Part shown: positions 13,001 to 24,402 of the stretch, piece after piece
Numbering within the stretch: position 1 is the stretch's first letter
How the letters are laid out: every line of letters starts with the position of its first letter
Assembly (NCBI RefSeq): GCF_024323335.1
Contig: NC_066579.1
Span: 243,409,068 to 243,473,067, forward strand
DNA from: Lathyrus oleraceus
Taxonomy: Eukaryota; Streptophyta; Magnoliopsida; Fabales; Fabaceae
Reading direction: 5' to 3'
DNA: 64,000 nucleotides
Notes under the pieces: generated by a model
What the model was told of the DNA's origin: nothing
Databases searched by the model: none
The model's input: the letters and a program-made list of their open reading frames with translations, nothing else
Translations under genes and position numbers: made by a program

Positions 13001-14428
13001 GTTAGATGAACCAATACAAGTATGGATGAGATTAGGTCCATCTATTGATCATTTTCTTTTTGTGTGTGGTATGTTTTAGGAGTATGATTCATTATATCAT
13101 ATCTATAACATGCATTAACACCAAAATTTTATTTTCCCGACCTCAGATAGTTGTGACTTCTACATAAGTCCAATTACGATTGCTTAACATAGCGCTAAAT
13201 TTTGACCCAAAGGCATAGCATTCTAGTAAGTGATATTATAAGTCTCCCCCCTTTCATGGTATTATGTGGATATTTGGCCTTTTTTCCTTACCTTGGAAGA
13301 TGTCTTGGTTCAAGGATCCATGCTTGTCAATAGAGGGTTGAGTGTTCTCCAAAGAATGACTTAAACAATTGAAAAGCAAAACTCCACTAACATCTAATCA
13401 ACTAACATTTGACTAACTTTTAATTTCAAAGTCATTTACTTTTATGCACTTTAAACTTCAAGCCATTTAGCATTTGTCATTATACATATCATTTAACTTG
13501 TTTATTTTAATGTCGTTTTCACTTTGCTCACTTGAGCCATATATTGTGATTGTATATTTGCTTGTGTGCCTTATTTGTGTTTGTGGTCTTAGGACCTTAA
13601 AATACTTAATAAATAACAAAAACCCCTAAAAAATGTTTGTGTGAACTATTGGATTTGATCTGAGCTTTGGACTTAGAATTAGGCAACATTCCCTATGCAA
13701 AAGGACTTGGCCAATACCAACATTTCTGAAACCAAGTTCTTATGATTTGAATTTTCATCTGATGCAAGTATTGAGATCCACTTGAGTTCATCTGCTACAT
13801 GGTCTTGATGCAAATGTTACTTTGAGCCTGTGTCTAATGCCTTATTCTGAGCCTTTCAAGGAGTATGTCATCTGATACATGGGGAAGATTATGAAGAAGA
13901 CCATGAAGTTGCTAGCTTGGATGTGGCTATCTTTATTTGATGCCTTGCTCTTCATTGTGCTACTTGCATATTGATATTTCTTGATTTAAAGTCCAAAGGA
14001 AAAGTGGGTTTCTATATGACATTCTATTGGATTGCATCCCATTTGTCAGATCTTTTCAACTCTTAACTTTTAATTTTTGCTTAGGATTAGTCTCTTCATC
14101 TCCTCCCATTTCTTAAATTTCAAATCTCTCCCTCTTTTCAAAACCTTCTTTGCTTGTGATTTCTAAACTTAGACTTTATTGCAAATTAGAAACTTTGGCA
14201 TTATGCCATTGTATTTTTGAACTCTTTTCTTAAATCAAACTTGTAAATGAACTTAACCATATTGACTTAAAATTTCAAAAGACAAAAAGAACTAATACTC
14301 ATCCAAACCCTTTTAGGCCCTTTGTGCCTCTTTTAAATTTAAATTTTTGTTAAAAGCAATTCACTCATTTTGAAATTGATACCACAAACTACGAGGTTTT
14401 GATCCCTCATTTCATGTTGGTACGTAGG
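10082..14428 (+). repeat. 3' LTR of Ogre A, first part
   Basis: Starts TGTAAGACCCC after the polypurine tract. It is cut at 14428 by copia-1 and resumes at 52691, giving an LTR of about 4.7 kb. Continuity is supported by LTR E, a relative on the minus strand, where the two sides of the break lie together (about 58930-58990). A TATA-like TATTTAAA is at 11572-11579. From 12200 to 14400 the sequence is AT-rich and non-coding. The last five bases (GTAGG, 14424-14428) are the copia-1 target-site duplication. Confidence 0.85.
11861..12184 (-). other. Antisense ORF in Ogre LTR A (107 codons)
   Basis: Open frame on the strand opposite to the element. Part of its predicted product (PTHRRSQSS, LLRWTS, NHHQN, SNSKYI, HELSCFDLTSK) recurs in an antisense frame of LTR E (61183-61431). 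The C-terminal part recurs in weaker form in LTR D (58439-58654). No known domain was recognised. Shared ancestry of the LTRs may explain the similarity, and relative to LTR A the N-terminal part of the LTR E frame is shifted by an indel. It is not claimed as a gene. Confidence 0.3.
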
Positions 14429-15478
14429 TGTTGGTGTAAGCCCTAGAGGCCAATACTTTTGGTACTTGTATCAAATTATTTATTAATAATAAAAGGCTTT
14501 TTCTTTATTATGTTTGTTTAATAAAGTCCCTAGAATAGCTAGTCCGTTTAATGTATCAAGTGTAACTTAATCATGAGATCACATTAAACATAAGGACATT
14601 TTTCTTAAAGTATCCGTAGTCGAGCTTTATTATGAAATGGGATAACATTAAAGCATATAGACTATTATGTATGTAGACTGATGATCACATCTCATGGATC
14701 ATGGATAAGGAGTTATCAAGTCTTAAACATAGGTATGAATATTAAGAGTAATATTTATACTGGATTGGCCCGCTATGAGAATACTATATAGAATGTTATG
14801 CAAAGTGTCATAAGTTATTCTCATGGTGATAATGGTATATACCATCCTTCGACCTGAAATTACTATGGACCCTAGATGTAGAGTCGAGTTCCTTATTGCT
14901 GATCAAACATTGTCCGTAACTGGATGACCATAAAGACAATTGATGGGTACTCCACGAAGCATGCTAAGGGACATGAGTGACCTAGATGGAATTTGCCCAT
15001 CCTGCGTAACAGGATAAATGTCTATGGGCCCAATATTGAACTGGATAAGGATAACACAATCTATGCCTTGTGTTTAAGATAGACATAAGGGTAAAAGGAT
15101 AATTGTACACATAAGTATTATCACAAAAGGATTTGTCAGATCACATGCCATTTTCGTGTCTTGGGTAGCAGTGATGTGTTGCTAGATACCGCTCACTGTT
15201 TATTATGTTAAATACGTGATTTAATATAATTGCCAATGCCGCGAAAACCTACAGGGTCACACACAAAAGGACGGATTGATGAGAGATAGAGTAACTAAGG
15301 AATACCGTAATGTACGGTGCACTTAAGTGAATTGTAGAACATCGTAAGGTACGGTGTACTTAAGTAGAATACGAAATATGGTAAGGTACCACGCGCTTAA
15401 GTGATTTTCGCATATTATAAGATATGGGCCACATACACTTGAGTGGGCTTTTTAGGTTGCAGCCCACACAAGTGGTTC

Positions 15479-15486
15479 TATAAATA
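15479..15486 (+). promoter_or_regulatory. TATA box of copia-1 LTR
   Basis: TATAAATA, conserved at 52416-52423 in the 3' LTR. It lies about 340 bp before the LTR end, a plausible U3/R position. Confidence 0.65.
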
Positions 15487-15525
15487 GAACCCTTGTGTAG
15501 AAGCATTTGTGCAGTTGCAATTTCA

Positions 15526-15535
<10 letters not shown>

Positions 15536-15600
<65 letters not shown>
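15536..15600. repeat. Compound microsatellite (CT)n(CA)n
   Basis: CT dinucleotides to about 15565 followed by CA dinucleotides to 15599. The matching site in the 3' LTR (about 52464-52490) has a shorter CT run and no CA run, so the repeat changed length after insertion. Confidence 0.9.
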
Positions 15601-15601
<1 letters not shown>

Positions 15602-15829
15602 AAATCCTTCATTCGTAGCAGCTAGCACTGAGATTGAAGGAATCTAGTCGTGTGGACTGAGTAGAGGCGTTGTCATCGTTCAACGTTCGTGATCGCTCCG
15701 TAGATCTGCATCAAAGGTTACAATCTCCACAAGAGGTAACGATTCTATCACTGATCATGCTCATTCGTAAGGATCTCTAAAGGAGAAATTTTAAATTCCG
15801 CTGCATTTTGGATTGCTCTTCGCCTTCAG

Positions 15830-15842
15830 TGGTATCAGAGCC
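15830..15842 (+). other. Primer-binding site of copia-1
   Basis: TGGTATCAGAGCC, the usual Ty1/copia primer site complementary to the 3' end of initiator tRNA-Met, one base after the LTR end. Confidence 0.92.
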
Positions 15843-17358
15843 ACTTACGAAACCATGCATCTGATAGCTGTTTATTTTTTATATTTTCTGTATTAATACG
15901 ATTAAAAGACAGAATGAATCACAGAATAAACGAGTAATTAAATTTGGCATCATGTGTGTACGATTTGGATGATTGATGTTGACTATGCTTCGGAATCCGA
16001 CATTAGTATGGTGAAGCAGCGATACATCGATCGTCCATAGGTTATGCAATTGAGATCGATCAAGTTATATATATGATATAAGTAATCTTGATGCAAAATA
16101 CGGTATATATGATATATTGTTTCTGTTTCGTTCATTCAAACACTTAATGGTTGTTTTCCTTTGGGCGATCAATGGTCGTTTGCTTCTTGATCTGACATTA
16201 GTATGGTGAAGCAATGACGTGTTGATCAATCATACTGAATCAACAATCGAGGTGTGTTTGACGGTATGAAATTGGTGCATTAGGGTTAATGACAATACAA
16301 GGGTTGTGTTGTCAAAGAGTTATGCGATTAGGGTTGTGACTGCGTAAGAGTTGTGCTTTAAAGTATCAAATGTTGATGCGAAAAACGATGTCGATTTCAA
16401 ATGAAATTTTCATTAAAAATTTCGGCCAGGGGCCCTAATCCCTTTCCCGCTGACCGGGCAACAGACCCCTTGTTAACTCTACGTAGTGTGATCGGTCGCC
16501 GAAATTTATTTTTGGTTTTAATTAATTAAAAGAATTAAAATTAATAATAATAATAATGTGTTTATTATTATTGTATTGTGGTGATCGATTATGGCCTTAG
16601 TTTTCCTTTATTTTATTTTGGGTTTTTAAAATACGATCTGCGTGTCGTGCCACTCTTTTAATCTCTTAATGTACCTTCTTTTCTCATCTCACTCCCTCGT
16701 ATGTAAAACGAGTTTCTTTTATGTAATGTAATGTTATGAAGAAAGAGAAGAATTCAATATCAAAGGAGGACACCCTTGAAGATCTTGCTTGGAGAAGCTT
16801 AGATCGTTATTAGGTTAGCTTAGGTTCTCTCATTGGCTTGGGAGAACAATTGCGCTAGGGGCCATAACTGTTTCATTATGTATGTTGATGCATGTGAATG
16901 TATGTTGATGCATGTGAGAGATGATTTATACGATAAATAAGCCGGTGAGATCAGAATACTTGCAAATTCCCTCAAATTAAACATTAAGTTTATGCTTTCC
17001 AAGTTTTAGCACTCATCAAGACTAGTATCGAATCATGCAGGTTTCGCCTACGCGAGGTGCATGTTCTATATTATTAAGATGCGATGGCATAATTGTAATA
17101 TCCAATTGCTAAAACAATGGGTCAAACTTAACTAAACAAATTATAATAGGATTATATATGTTTAGAAGCAAGAGTTGGAAATGATCCATGTGATGGATTG
17201 GAATAAAGAGTTATTCACCCAACTAAAATATTCGAGAGTTGTATTAGATACAATTGGAAGGCGTTCCTACCTAAATAACCTAGTTTGGTGTAATCCGCCT
17301 ACGCGGACTTAAAAAAGTTATTGATACTTTTAGTTTCATTATTTTCATGTAGATTACC
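15843..17358 (+). other. Untranslated leader of copia-1
   Basis: About 1.5 kb without convincing coding sequence between the primer site and gag. A 20 bp word starting GACATTAGTATGG occurs twice (15999-16018 and 16194-16213), each in a longer similar context, suggesting an old internal duplication. No splice signals are claimed. Confidence 0.6.
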
Positions 17359-18250
17359 ATGACAACAAACACCTCTAACTACATTTTGTGATCAATCCAT
17401 GACAATGAAAAATTGTCTGGGACAAATTTTCTGGATTGGCACCGAAATTTGAGGATTGTCCTCAAACATGATAGAAAGCTGTATGTCTTAGAGAAACCTA
17501 TTCCTGAAGAGGAACCTCCTAGTTCTGCATCTAAGACAGAAAGAGATGCTTATAAGAAGCATGTCGATGAATCCAATGAAACTGCTTGTCTCATGCTAGT
17601 TACCATGAACTCAGAGTTGCAAAAGCAACATGAGAACATGGCAGCGTTCGATATGATCGAACACCTGAAGATGCTTTATCAAGAGCAAGCAAGGCATGAA
17701 AGGTTTGAAGTTTCAAAATCCCTTTTTCAAGGAAAGTTAGCTGAGGGAGCCCTTGTAGGTCCCCATGTGCTCAAGATGATTGGGTATGTGGAAAACCTTG
17801 AGAGGTTGGGTTTTCCCCTCGGAAAGGAACTTGCGACTGATTTGATCTTGCAATCGTTGCCAGATAGATTCAGTCAATTTGTCCTAAATTTCAATATGAA
17901 TGATATGGAAATCTCTTCCTGAACTACTAGCCATGTTAAGAACTGCTGAGCAGAATCTGAAGTCAAAAGGGGAGTCCATTATAGTGATCAGAAATGGAAA
18001 GAGATAGAACAAAAGACCCACCAAGCAGGGTGATAAAGGGAAAGGAAAGGAAGTTGCCAAACCCAAACCCACTGTTGCTGCTTTGAAGCCTAGTGGAGGC
18101 ATAGCAAAGGAAGGCACCTGCTTCCATTACGGTAAGACCGGACACTGGAAGAGAAAATGCCCAAAGTACCTGGAAGATAAGAAAAATGGAGTAAAGACTT
18201 CAACTTCAGGTATTTTTGTTATTGAAATTAATTTATCTACTTCTGCATCA
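17359..18250 (+). pseudogene. gag: Copia-1 gag (broken)
   Basis: Encodes the structural capsid/nucleocapsid part of a Ty1/copia polyprotein. The ATG at 17359 is followed by an in-frame stop at 17389-17391. The frame then runs to a stop after codon ISS near 17922, with the capsid-like motifs SGTNFLDWHRNLRIVL and LPDRFSQFVLNF. Sequence after 17925 continues in another frame to the zinc knuckle (about 18118-18160). There the CCHC motif reads CFHYGKTGHWKRKC, so the second cysteine is a tyrosine. With at least two stops, a frameshift and a damaged knuckle, the gene is dead. Confidence 0.85.
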
Positions 18251-20622
18251 TGGGTATTAGATACTGGATATGGTTTTCACATTTACTGATGATTTCAGTA
18301 GATATGGTTATGTGTATTTAATGAAACACAAATCAGAGTCCTTTGAAATGTTCAAGGAATTTAAGAATGAAGTACAAAACCAACTAGGTAAGAATCGATC
18401 AGATCGAGGTGGTGAGTATTTAAGCATAGAGTTTGATGACCATCTGAAAGAGTGTGGGATCCTATCCCAACTTACTCCTTCTAGAACACCCCAATGGAAT
18501 GGTGTATCTAAGAGAAGAAATCGAACCCTGTTAGACATAGTCCGATCCATGATGAGTCACGCCGATCTTCCAAACTCCTTTTGGGGACATGCACTATTGA
18601 CAGCAGCTTACACACTTAACGTGTTCCATCCAAAAAGGTTGAGAAGACACCATATGAGATATGGAGTGGTAAGAAACCACATATGTCTTACATGAAGATT
18701 TGGGGTTGCGAAGTTTATGTGAAACGACAAATTTTAACTAAGCTTTAGCCCAAATCTGACAAATGCTTATTTGTGGGGTATCCTAAAGAAACAAGAGGGT
18801 ATTATTTCTACAATCCTTTTGAGGGCGAAGTGTTTGTCGCTCGAACTGGAGTTTTCCTAGAAAAGGATTTTATTTCCAAAGGAACCAGTGGGAGGAAAGT
18901 AGAGCTTGAAGAAATTCAAGAATCACAAAGAATTGATACACCTATGGAGGAATTAGAGCAGGAAACACAAGTAGTTGTGGAAGAGCAACCTGCTCAAGTA
19001 GAACAAGACCAACGTAGGTCAAGCAGGATACATCACCTACCTGAGAGATATGGATATCTCATAACTGATCAAGGTGATGTATTACTCATGGATCAAGATG
19101 AGCCTGTGACCTACCAAGAGGCCATAACTGGTCCCGAGTCTGAGAAGTGGCTAGAAGCCATGAAATTTGAAATGGATTCCATGTACACAAACCAAGTTTG
19201 GAACTTGGTAAAGCCTCCTATAGGAGTTAACCCTATAGGATACAAGTGGGTCTTCAAAAAGAAGACTGACATGGATGGTAAGGTGCATACCTATAAGGCA
19301 AGACTGGTTGCAAAAGGATATAAACAAATTCATGGGGTTAACTATGATGAAACCTTTTCACCAGTTGCAATGCTTAAATCTGTTCGGATTTTACTTGTTA
19401 TCGCTGCATATCATGATTATGAAATATGGAAAATGGATGTCAAAACTGCTTTCCTTAATGGCAATCTTCTTGAGTACGTGTACATGACACAACCTGAAGG
19501 ATTTGACATACTAGAAGAAGCCCAAAAGTTATGTAAGTTACAAAGATCAATCTATGGATTGAAGTAAGCTTCAAGAAGCTGGAATCTTCATTTTGATGAA
19601 ACAGTAAAACAATATGGATTCATCAATAATGAAGATGAGCCTTGTGTCTACAAGAAGGTTAGTGGGAGCATGATCGTTTTCCTGGTATTATATGTAGATG
19701 ACATACTACTCATTGAAAACGATGTGCCTACCCTGCAACACGTAAAGTCTTGGTTGGGGAAATGCTTTTCTATGAAGGACCTAGGTGAAGCAACCTATAT
19801 ATTAGGATTCAGAATCTATGAGATAGATCACAAAAACTGCTTGGCCTAAGTTAGAGTACGTACATAGACAAAGTGCTGACACGCTTTAATATGCATGATT
19901 CCAAGAAAGGATTCATACCTATGCAACATGGCCTGTGTCTATCAAAAACACAATCCCCTTCAACTAAGGAAGAAAGGGATCGCATGAATAAGATTCCATA
20001 TGCATCTGCAATAGGATCTATCATGTATGCCATGTTATGTACTCGACCAGATGTCTCGTATGCTTTAAGTGCAACGAGTAGGTACCAATCTGATCCTGGT
20101 GATGCTCATTGGGCAGCTGTCAAGAATATCCTTAAGTATTTGAGAAGGACTAAGGACTCATTCTTGATATATGGAGGTCAGGAAGAGCTGGTTGTAATTG
20201 GATACACCGATGCTAGCTTCCAGACAGATAAAGACGACTTTAGATCGCAATCTGGTTATGTGATTTGCTTAAACGGTGGCGCTGTGAGCTGGAAAAGTTC
20301 AAAGCAAGATACAGTTGTTGATTCTACAACCGAGGCCGAGTATATTGCTGCCTCAAATGCAGCAAAGGAAGTTGTTTGGATTAAAAAGTTCATTAGTGAA
20401 CTTGGCATAGTTCCTAGCATTGTGGATCCCGTTGGTGTCTATTGTGATAACGATGGTGCTATCGCACAAGCTAAGGAGCCTAGATCTCACCAACGATCCA
20501 AACACATACTTAGGCGTTATCACCTCATTCGAGAGATAATAGATAGAGGAGATGTGAAAATATGCAGAGTACCTACACTTGACAATATTGTTGACCCACT
20601 GACAAAGCCTCATGCGCGGTAG
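18251..20622 (+). pseudogene. pol: Copia-1 protease-integrase-RT-RNase H (broken)
   Basis: Protease begins WVLDTG at 18251 but is cut within about 10 codons, and integrase sequence (FTFTDDFSRYGYVYL) starts at about 18276. The rest of the protease and the zinc-binding integrase N-terminus are missing. The integrase core keeps TDDFSRYG and RSDRGGEY, but the third acidic position reads NGVSKRRNRTLLD, with lysine where the catalytic glutamate is expected. RT follows with MDVKTAFLNGNL and YVDD (19691-19702), but has a stop at 19565-19567 and a disrupted stretch at 19848-19872. RNase H (about 20190-20622) has YTDASF and TTEAEYIAAS and ends at LTKPHAR. Non-functional. Confidence 0.88.
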
Positions 20623-20681
20623 AAGCATGACGGCCATACTAGATCTATGGGCATTAGGGGTATGCCTGATTGGCTCTAGTG

Positions 20682-20693
20682 CTAGTGGGAGTT
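20682..20693 (+). other. Polypurine tract of copia-1
   Basis: Purine-rich stretch (GTGGGAG at its core) directly before the 3' LTR, the expected plus-strand primer. Confidence 0.7.
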
Positions 20694-21074
20694 TGTTGGT
20701 TTAAGCCCTAGAGGCCAATACTTTTGGTACTTGTATCGAATTATTTATTAATAATAAAAGGCTTTTTCTTTATTATTTTTGTTTAATAAAGTCCCTAGAA
20801 TAGCTAGTCCGTTTAATGTATCAAGTGTGACTTAATCATGAGATCACATTTAACATAAGGACATTATTCTTAAAGTATCCGTAGTCGAGCTTTATTGTGA
20901 AGTGGGATAACATTAAAGGATTAAGACTATTATGTATATAGACCGATGATCACATCTCATGGATCATAGATAAGGAGTTATCAAGTCTTAAACATAGGTA
21001 TGAATATTAAGATTAATATTTATACTCAATTTACCTGCTATGAGAATCATGGTGATAATGGTGTATACCACCCT
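20694..21074 (+). repeat. 3' LTR of copia-1, first part
   Basis: Starts TGTTGGTTTAAGCCC and matches 14429-14850 of the 5' LTR, apart from a deletion of about 38 bp near 21048. The deletion lies at a GAGAAT/ATTCTC pair. It is cut by copia-2 after ACCCT (21070-21074), the target-site duplication. Confidence 0.9.
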
Positions 21075-21284
21075 TGTGAGAAAAGTCCTTACCTTGAATA
21101 AAGTTTTGAATGATAGCAAATTGTGTGATCATTGACAAATTGTTGGCATGTGCATCCGTTTGCATGATTCATTTGTGTTTTTATCTCATACTAGTGTCTC
21201 ATATCTATACATAAAGATCCACAGTGATACATCTATTAAAAGAACTCATAAAAAATATTTTGTATCAGTATGGATCAATACATG

Positions 21285-21555
21285 ATCTTATGCATCGATC
21301 CATGAAATATATTGTAAACCACAAAACACTTTTGCTTCAGCATGCATCGATCCATACGAGTCATGTATCGATACATGGACAGGAAAATTGCTCTATGGAT
21401 CGATCCACACGCATCTTGTATCGATACAAGCTTAGTTGAAATGCTTCATGTATCGATACATACGAGCCTTGCATCGATACATGCCTTCATTAATTCTCTA
21501 AAAATATTCAATGTTACAGTATGAAGCGATACATAACATCATGCATCAATACATA
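21285..21555. repeat. ATCGAT palindrome array in copia-2 5' LTR
   Basis: Seven or eight variants of GCATCGATCCAT / GTATCGATACAT within about 270 bp of presumed U3. They include the perfect 14 bp palindrome ATGTATCGATACAT (twice). The same array is in the 3' LTR (about 50370-50640). Its position just upstream of the TATA box suggests a promoter element, but function is unknown. Confidence 0.8.
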
Positions 21556-21590
21556 AGTCTGTTTTAACCAACTAACAGCTTCTGTCCTTG

Positions 21591-21598
21591 TATATAAG
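21591..21598 (+). promoter_or_regulatory. TATA box of copia-2 LTR
   Basis: TATATAAG, conserved in the 3' LTR at 50676-50683, downstream of the palindrome array. Confidence 0.55.
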
Positions 21599-22622
21599 AA
21601 ATATTTTTGACAGCATATAGAAACCTGAAAGATACTTCATCTTCTTCATCTTCTCAATCACTTTTCTTCAAGAACATCAACAGATAATCATTCTTGTTCT
21701 TCGGATTAAAGGATCAACGAGATAACGTTCAGTGGTACGATCAAGGATCTAGCTGAGGTGTTCAGTGGAACGATCGAGGATCTAGCTGAGTTAAAGATTG
21801 AAGGGGGTTTCGAGGAAAAACCAATTGGTTTGTCCTTCAAGAACTGAAGTGTTCTTGAGGGTTTGTCAATCACGTTTGTAGAACAGATTCAGCCGCAGCG
21901 TTGCGTTTGGAGATCGGGGGATTTCGCAAACAGGTCGTGGAACCGGTGAATTGTTTGCAATTTCTTGCAGGAAATTCTTGATCGAGCTCAGATCAAGTGG
22001 AGGTTTCATACAAGAAGAAGTTCTTGGGATTTAGAATTCTTTCTTTGTATTGTAACCTTGTATCAACGAATTCGGCATTAATTGATAATCACAGTTCTCA
22101 ATTTCATTTGAAATTGAGAGGGAGACGTACCCACACGCGAGGACGACGTGGGGAACTTCCTTACCAAATCTTTGTGTATCATATTCTCTCCTTATCTCTC
22201 TTTATGTTTTTCAACAGTTTTGAAATTTCAGTTAGTGTGTTGTGGCTGTGTTCTTCGCGATACAATAGTGGCAAGAAAACTTTGTTAAATAAAGTCCACC
22301 ATTGTTCATCACAAAGCGCATACACACCAACTGTTTGACAAAACTATTTGCAGTGTTTCTTCCATTGGAAATAGGATCTAGTAATAAGTGCATTCAATTT
22401 AATTAGTTTCTGGTGTTGATTATCTTTGTCATTCTAATTCAAATCCAGCATTATATTCGCGTGTCCGGTTTTCCAGCAGCGGTTCAGAATAGACGGAAGT
22501 CGATTCAGGACCGAATTTTTCCGCTAAGTTTCAATAACTCTGTTAAAACTTTAAATCTGTTAATTTTAAAGAGGTGATCTATTCACCCCCCCTCTCGATC
22601 ACTAGCCACACCGTCTAACAAG

Positions 22623-22634
22623 TGGTATCAGAGC
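22623..22634 (+). other. Primer-binding site of copia-2
   Basis: TGGTATCAGAGC, complementary to initiator tRNA-Met, two bases after the LTR. The gag ATG follows only 19 bases later, so the element has almost no leader after the primer site. Confidence 0.93.
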
Positions 22635-22653
22635 GCCTGTTCGCTGGTGCTCT

Positions 22654-24402
22654 ATGGCTGCCTGTAACAGTATGGATTCTGAACCAAAGGGGGCGTATAA
22701 TAGAGCGCCTATTTTCAACGGTGAAAATTACGGCTACTGGAAAGACTGCATGCGAGTTCATATAAATTCTGTGGATAGGCTAGTATGGGCTGCCATTGAA
22801 AATGGTCCTTTTCAAATTACAATGACAAATGCGGCTGGCGCCATAGTTCCTAAACCAGAAGTTGATTGGAATGAGAAAGATGAGAAAAAGTGGTCGTGTG
22901 ATTGGAAAGCTCGAAATATACTAATTTCAGCACTTGGTGTTAATGAGTATTATCGAGTATCCCATTGCACGACAGCTAAAGAAATGTGGGATGCTTTAGA
23001 AGTTGCCCATGAGGGTACTACTGAAGTAAAACAGTCCCGCATTAACACTCTAAATTAAGAGTTTGAGCTCTTTCGCATGAAACAAGGAGAAACTATCTCC
23101 GACATGCAAAAGAGATTCACTCATCTCACTAATAGGTTGAATGCACTTGGAAAACCTGTTTCCAATGAAATCGCTACTAATAAAATTCTCAGGTGTCTTA
23201 GCAGGGAATGGCAACCTAAAGTAACAGCAATTAAGGAAGCCAACGATCTAACAAGACTTACGATTACAACTCTGTTTGGAAAGCTGGAAGAACATCAGCA
23301 AGCATTGGAAAGTCTTGAAAAATATGAGAACAAAAGTAAGAAGGAAAAGGAGAAGAAAAGAGACAAAGAGGGAGAGAAGAAGCCAATAGCTCTTGTGGCC
23401 TCTAGCTCTAAGTCCTCACGAAAAGAGCAAAGTGACAATGATTCTAGTAGTGGCAAAGATTCGGATGATGAAGAAATGGGACTGTTTGTAAGGAGATATA
23501 ATAGATTTATTCGAAAGAATGGAGTCAAGTATTCCGACAAAAACCTCATGAAGTTTCGAAGACAATCTACAGATGCGAAACAGGAAGAGAATAAGAAGAG
23601 TAGAGGAAGAGGATCCTGTTTTAATTGTGGTAAATCTGGACATTATAAAACAGACTGTCCTATGAAATATAAGGATCAAAGAAAAGCCTCTCCAAAAGGG
23701 TACAGCAAACAAAGAAGAGCTTACATTGCATGGGAAAGTGATAGTGACTCATCAAGCACACAAGGCTCAAGTGATAGTGATGAAACCACAAATCTGTGCC
23801 TTATGGCTCATACCAAAAATCTGTCCTACCACAAGAAGAAAAGCAATGACAAAAAGGATGAGTGCCTTGCTTCCGTAGATAGAAGATGGTTTCTTGACAG
23901 CGGCTGCTCAAGGCACATGACCGGTGACATATCGCTTTTCATAGACTTCAAAGCAAAGAAGAAGGGATATGTTACTTATGGAGACAATAACAAAGGAGCT
24001 ATACTCGGCAAAGGTAGTGTAGGTAATCCCTCCATCACTACTATTTCTAATGTCCATCTAGTAGAGGGACTTAAACACAATTTGTTAAGCATAAGTCAAT
24101 TATGTGACATGGGCTATAAAGTTTCCTTCACAAAAACTTGCTGCATAATTGAACATGCTGAACAGAACGTTGTGTTTAAGGGTGTAAGAGTAAACAACAT
24201 CTATATGCTTGACCTTTTTGATGTATCTTTAACAAGTACTAAATGTCTAGTTACCTTGAATGATGATTCTTGGCTTTGGCATAGACGTTTAGCACATGTT
24301 AATTTCGATTTGCTTGATAAGGTTGTATCTAAGGATCTAGTAGTCGGTCTTCCAAAAATAAAATTTTCAAAAGACCACCTTTGTGACGCGTGCCAAATGT
24401 GA
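22654..24402 (+). pseudogene. gag: Copia-2 gag, protease and integrase N-terminus (nonsense codons)
   Basis: The ATG at 22654 opens a frame with capsid motifs (FNGENYGYWKDCMRVHI; AKEMWDALEVAHEGT). A stop at 23056-23058 interrupts it, and the same frame then continues. A K/E/S-rich linker follows, then an intact CCHC knuckle CFNCGKSGHYKTDC starting at 23617, then protease with DSG at about 23895. The integrase zinc-binding part (LWHRRLAHVN...CDACQ) follows. A second stop (TGA, 24400-24402) lies right after CDACQM. The polyprotein would normally run on into the integrase core in the same frame, so these are simple nonsense mutations. Confidence 0.88.

Larger units (their letters stand above)
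14429..15828 (+). repeat. 5' LTR of copia-1 (1400 bp)
   Basis: Begins TGTTGGTGTAAG and ends CGCCTTCA, one base before the primer site. It pairs with 20694-21074 plus 51786-52690. A good TATA box (TATAAATA) lies at 15479-15486, with a matching one at 52416-52423 in the 3' LTR, marking the likely transcription start just downstream. Confidence 0.92.
21075..22620 (+). repeat. 5' LTR of copia-2 (1546 bp)
   Basis: Starts TGTGAGAAAAG and ends CCGTCTAACA, two bases before the primer site. It pairs with 50160-51780. A TATA-like TATATAAG is at 21591-21598 (50676-50683 in the 3' LTR). Upstream of it lies the ATCGAT palindrome array. The left copy lacks about 75 bp present at about 50698-50773 in the right copy. 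Confidence 0.93.

Noticed and set aside
10082..14428. Host gene in the 4 kb of sequence without long ORFs
   Set aside because: The sequence aligns with LTRs B, D and E at matching positions, so it is LTR.
23295..23712. Minus-strand ORFs rich in Ser/Leu/Phe over copia-2 gag
   Set aside because: Complement of the Lys/Glu/Ser-rich gag linker; no start context or motif.
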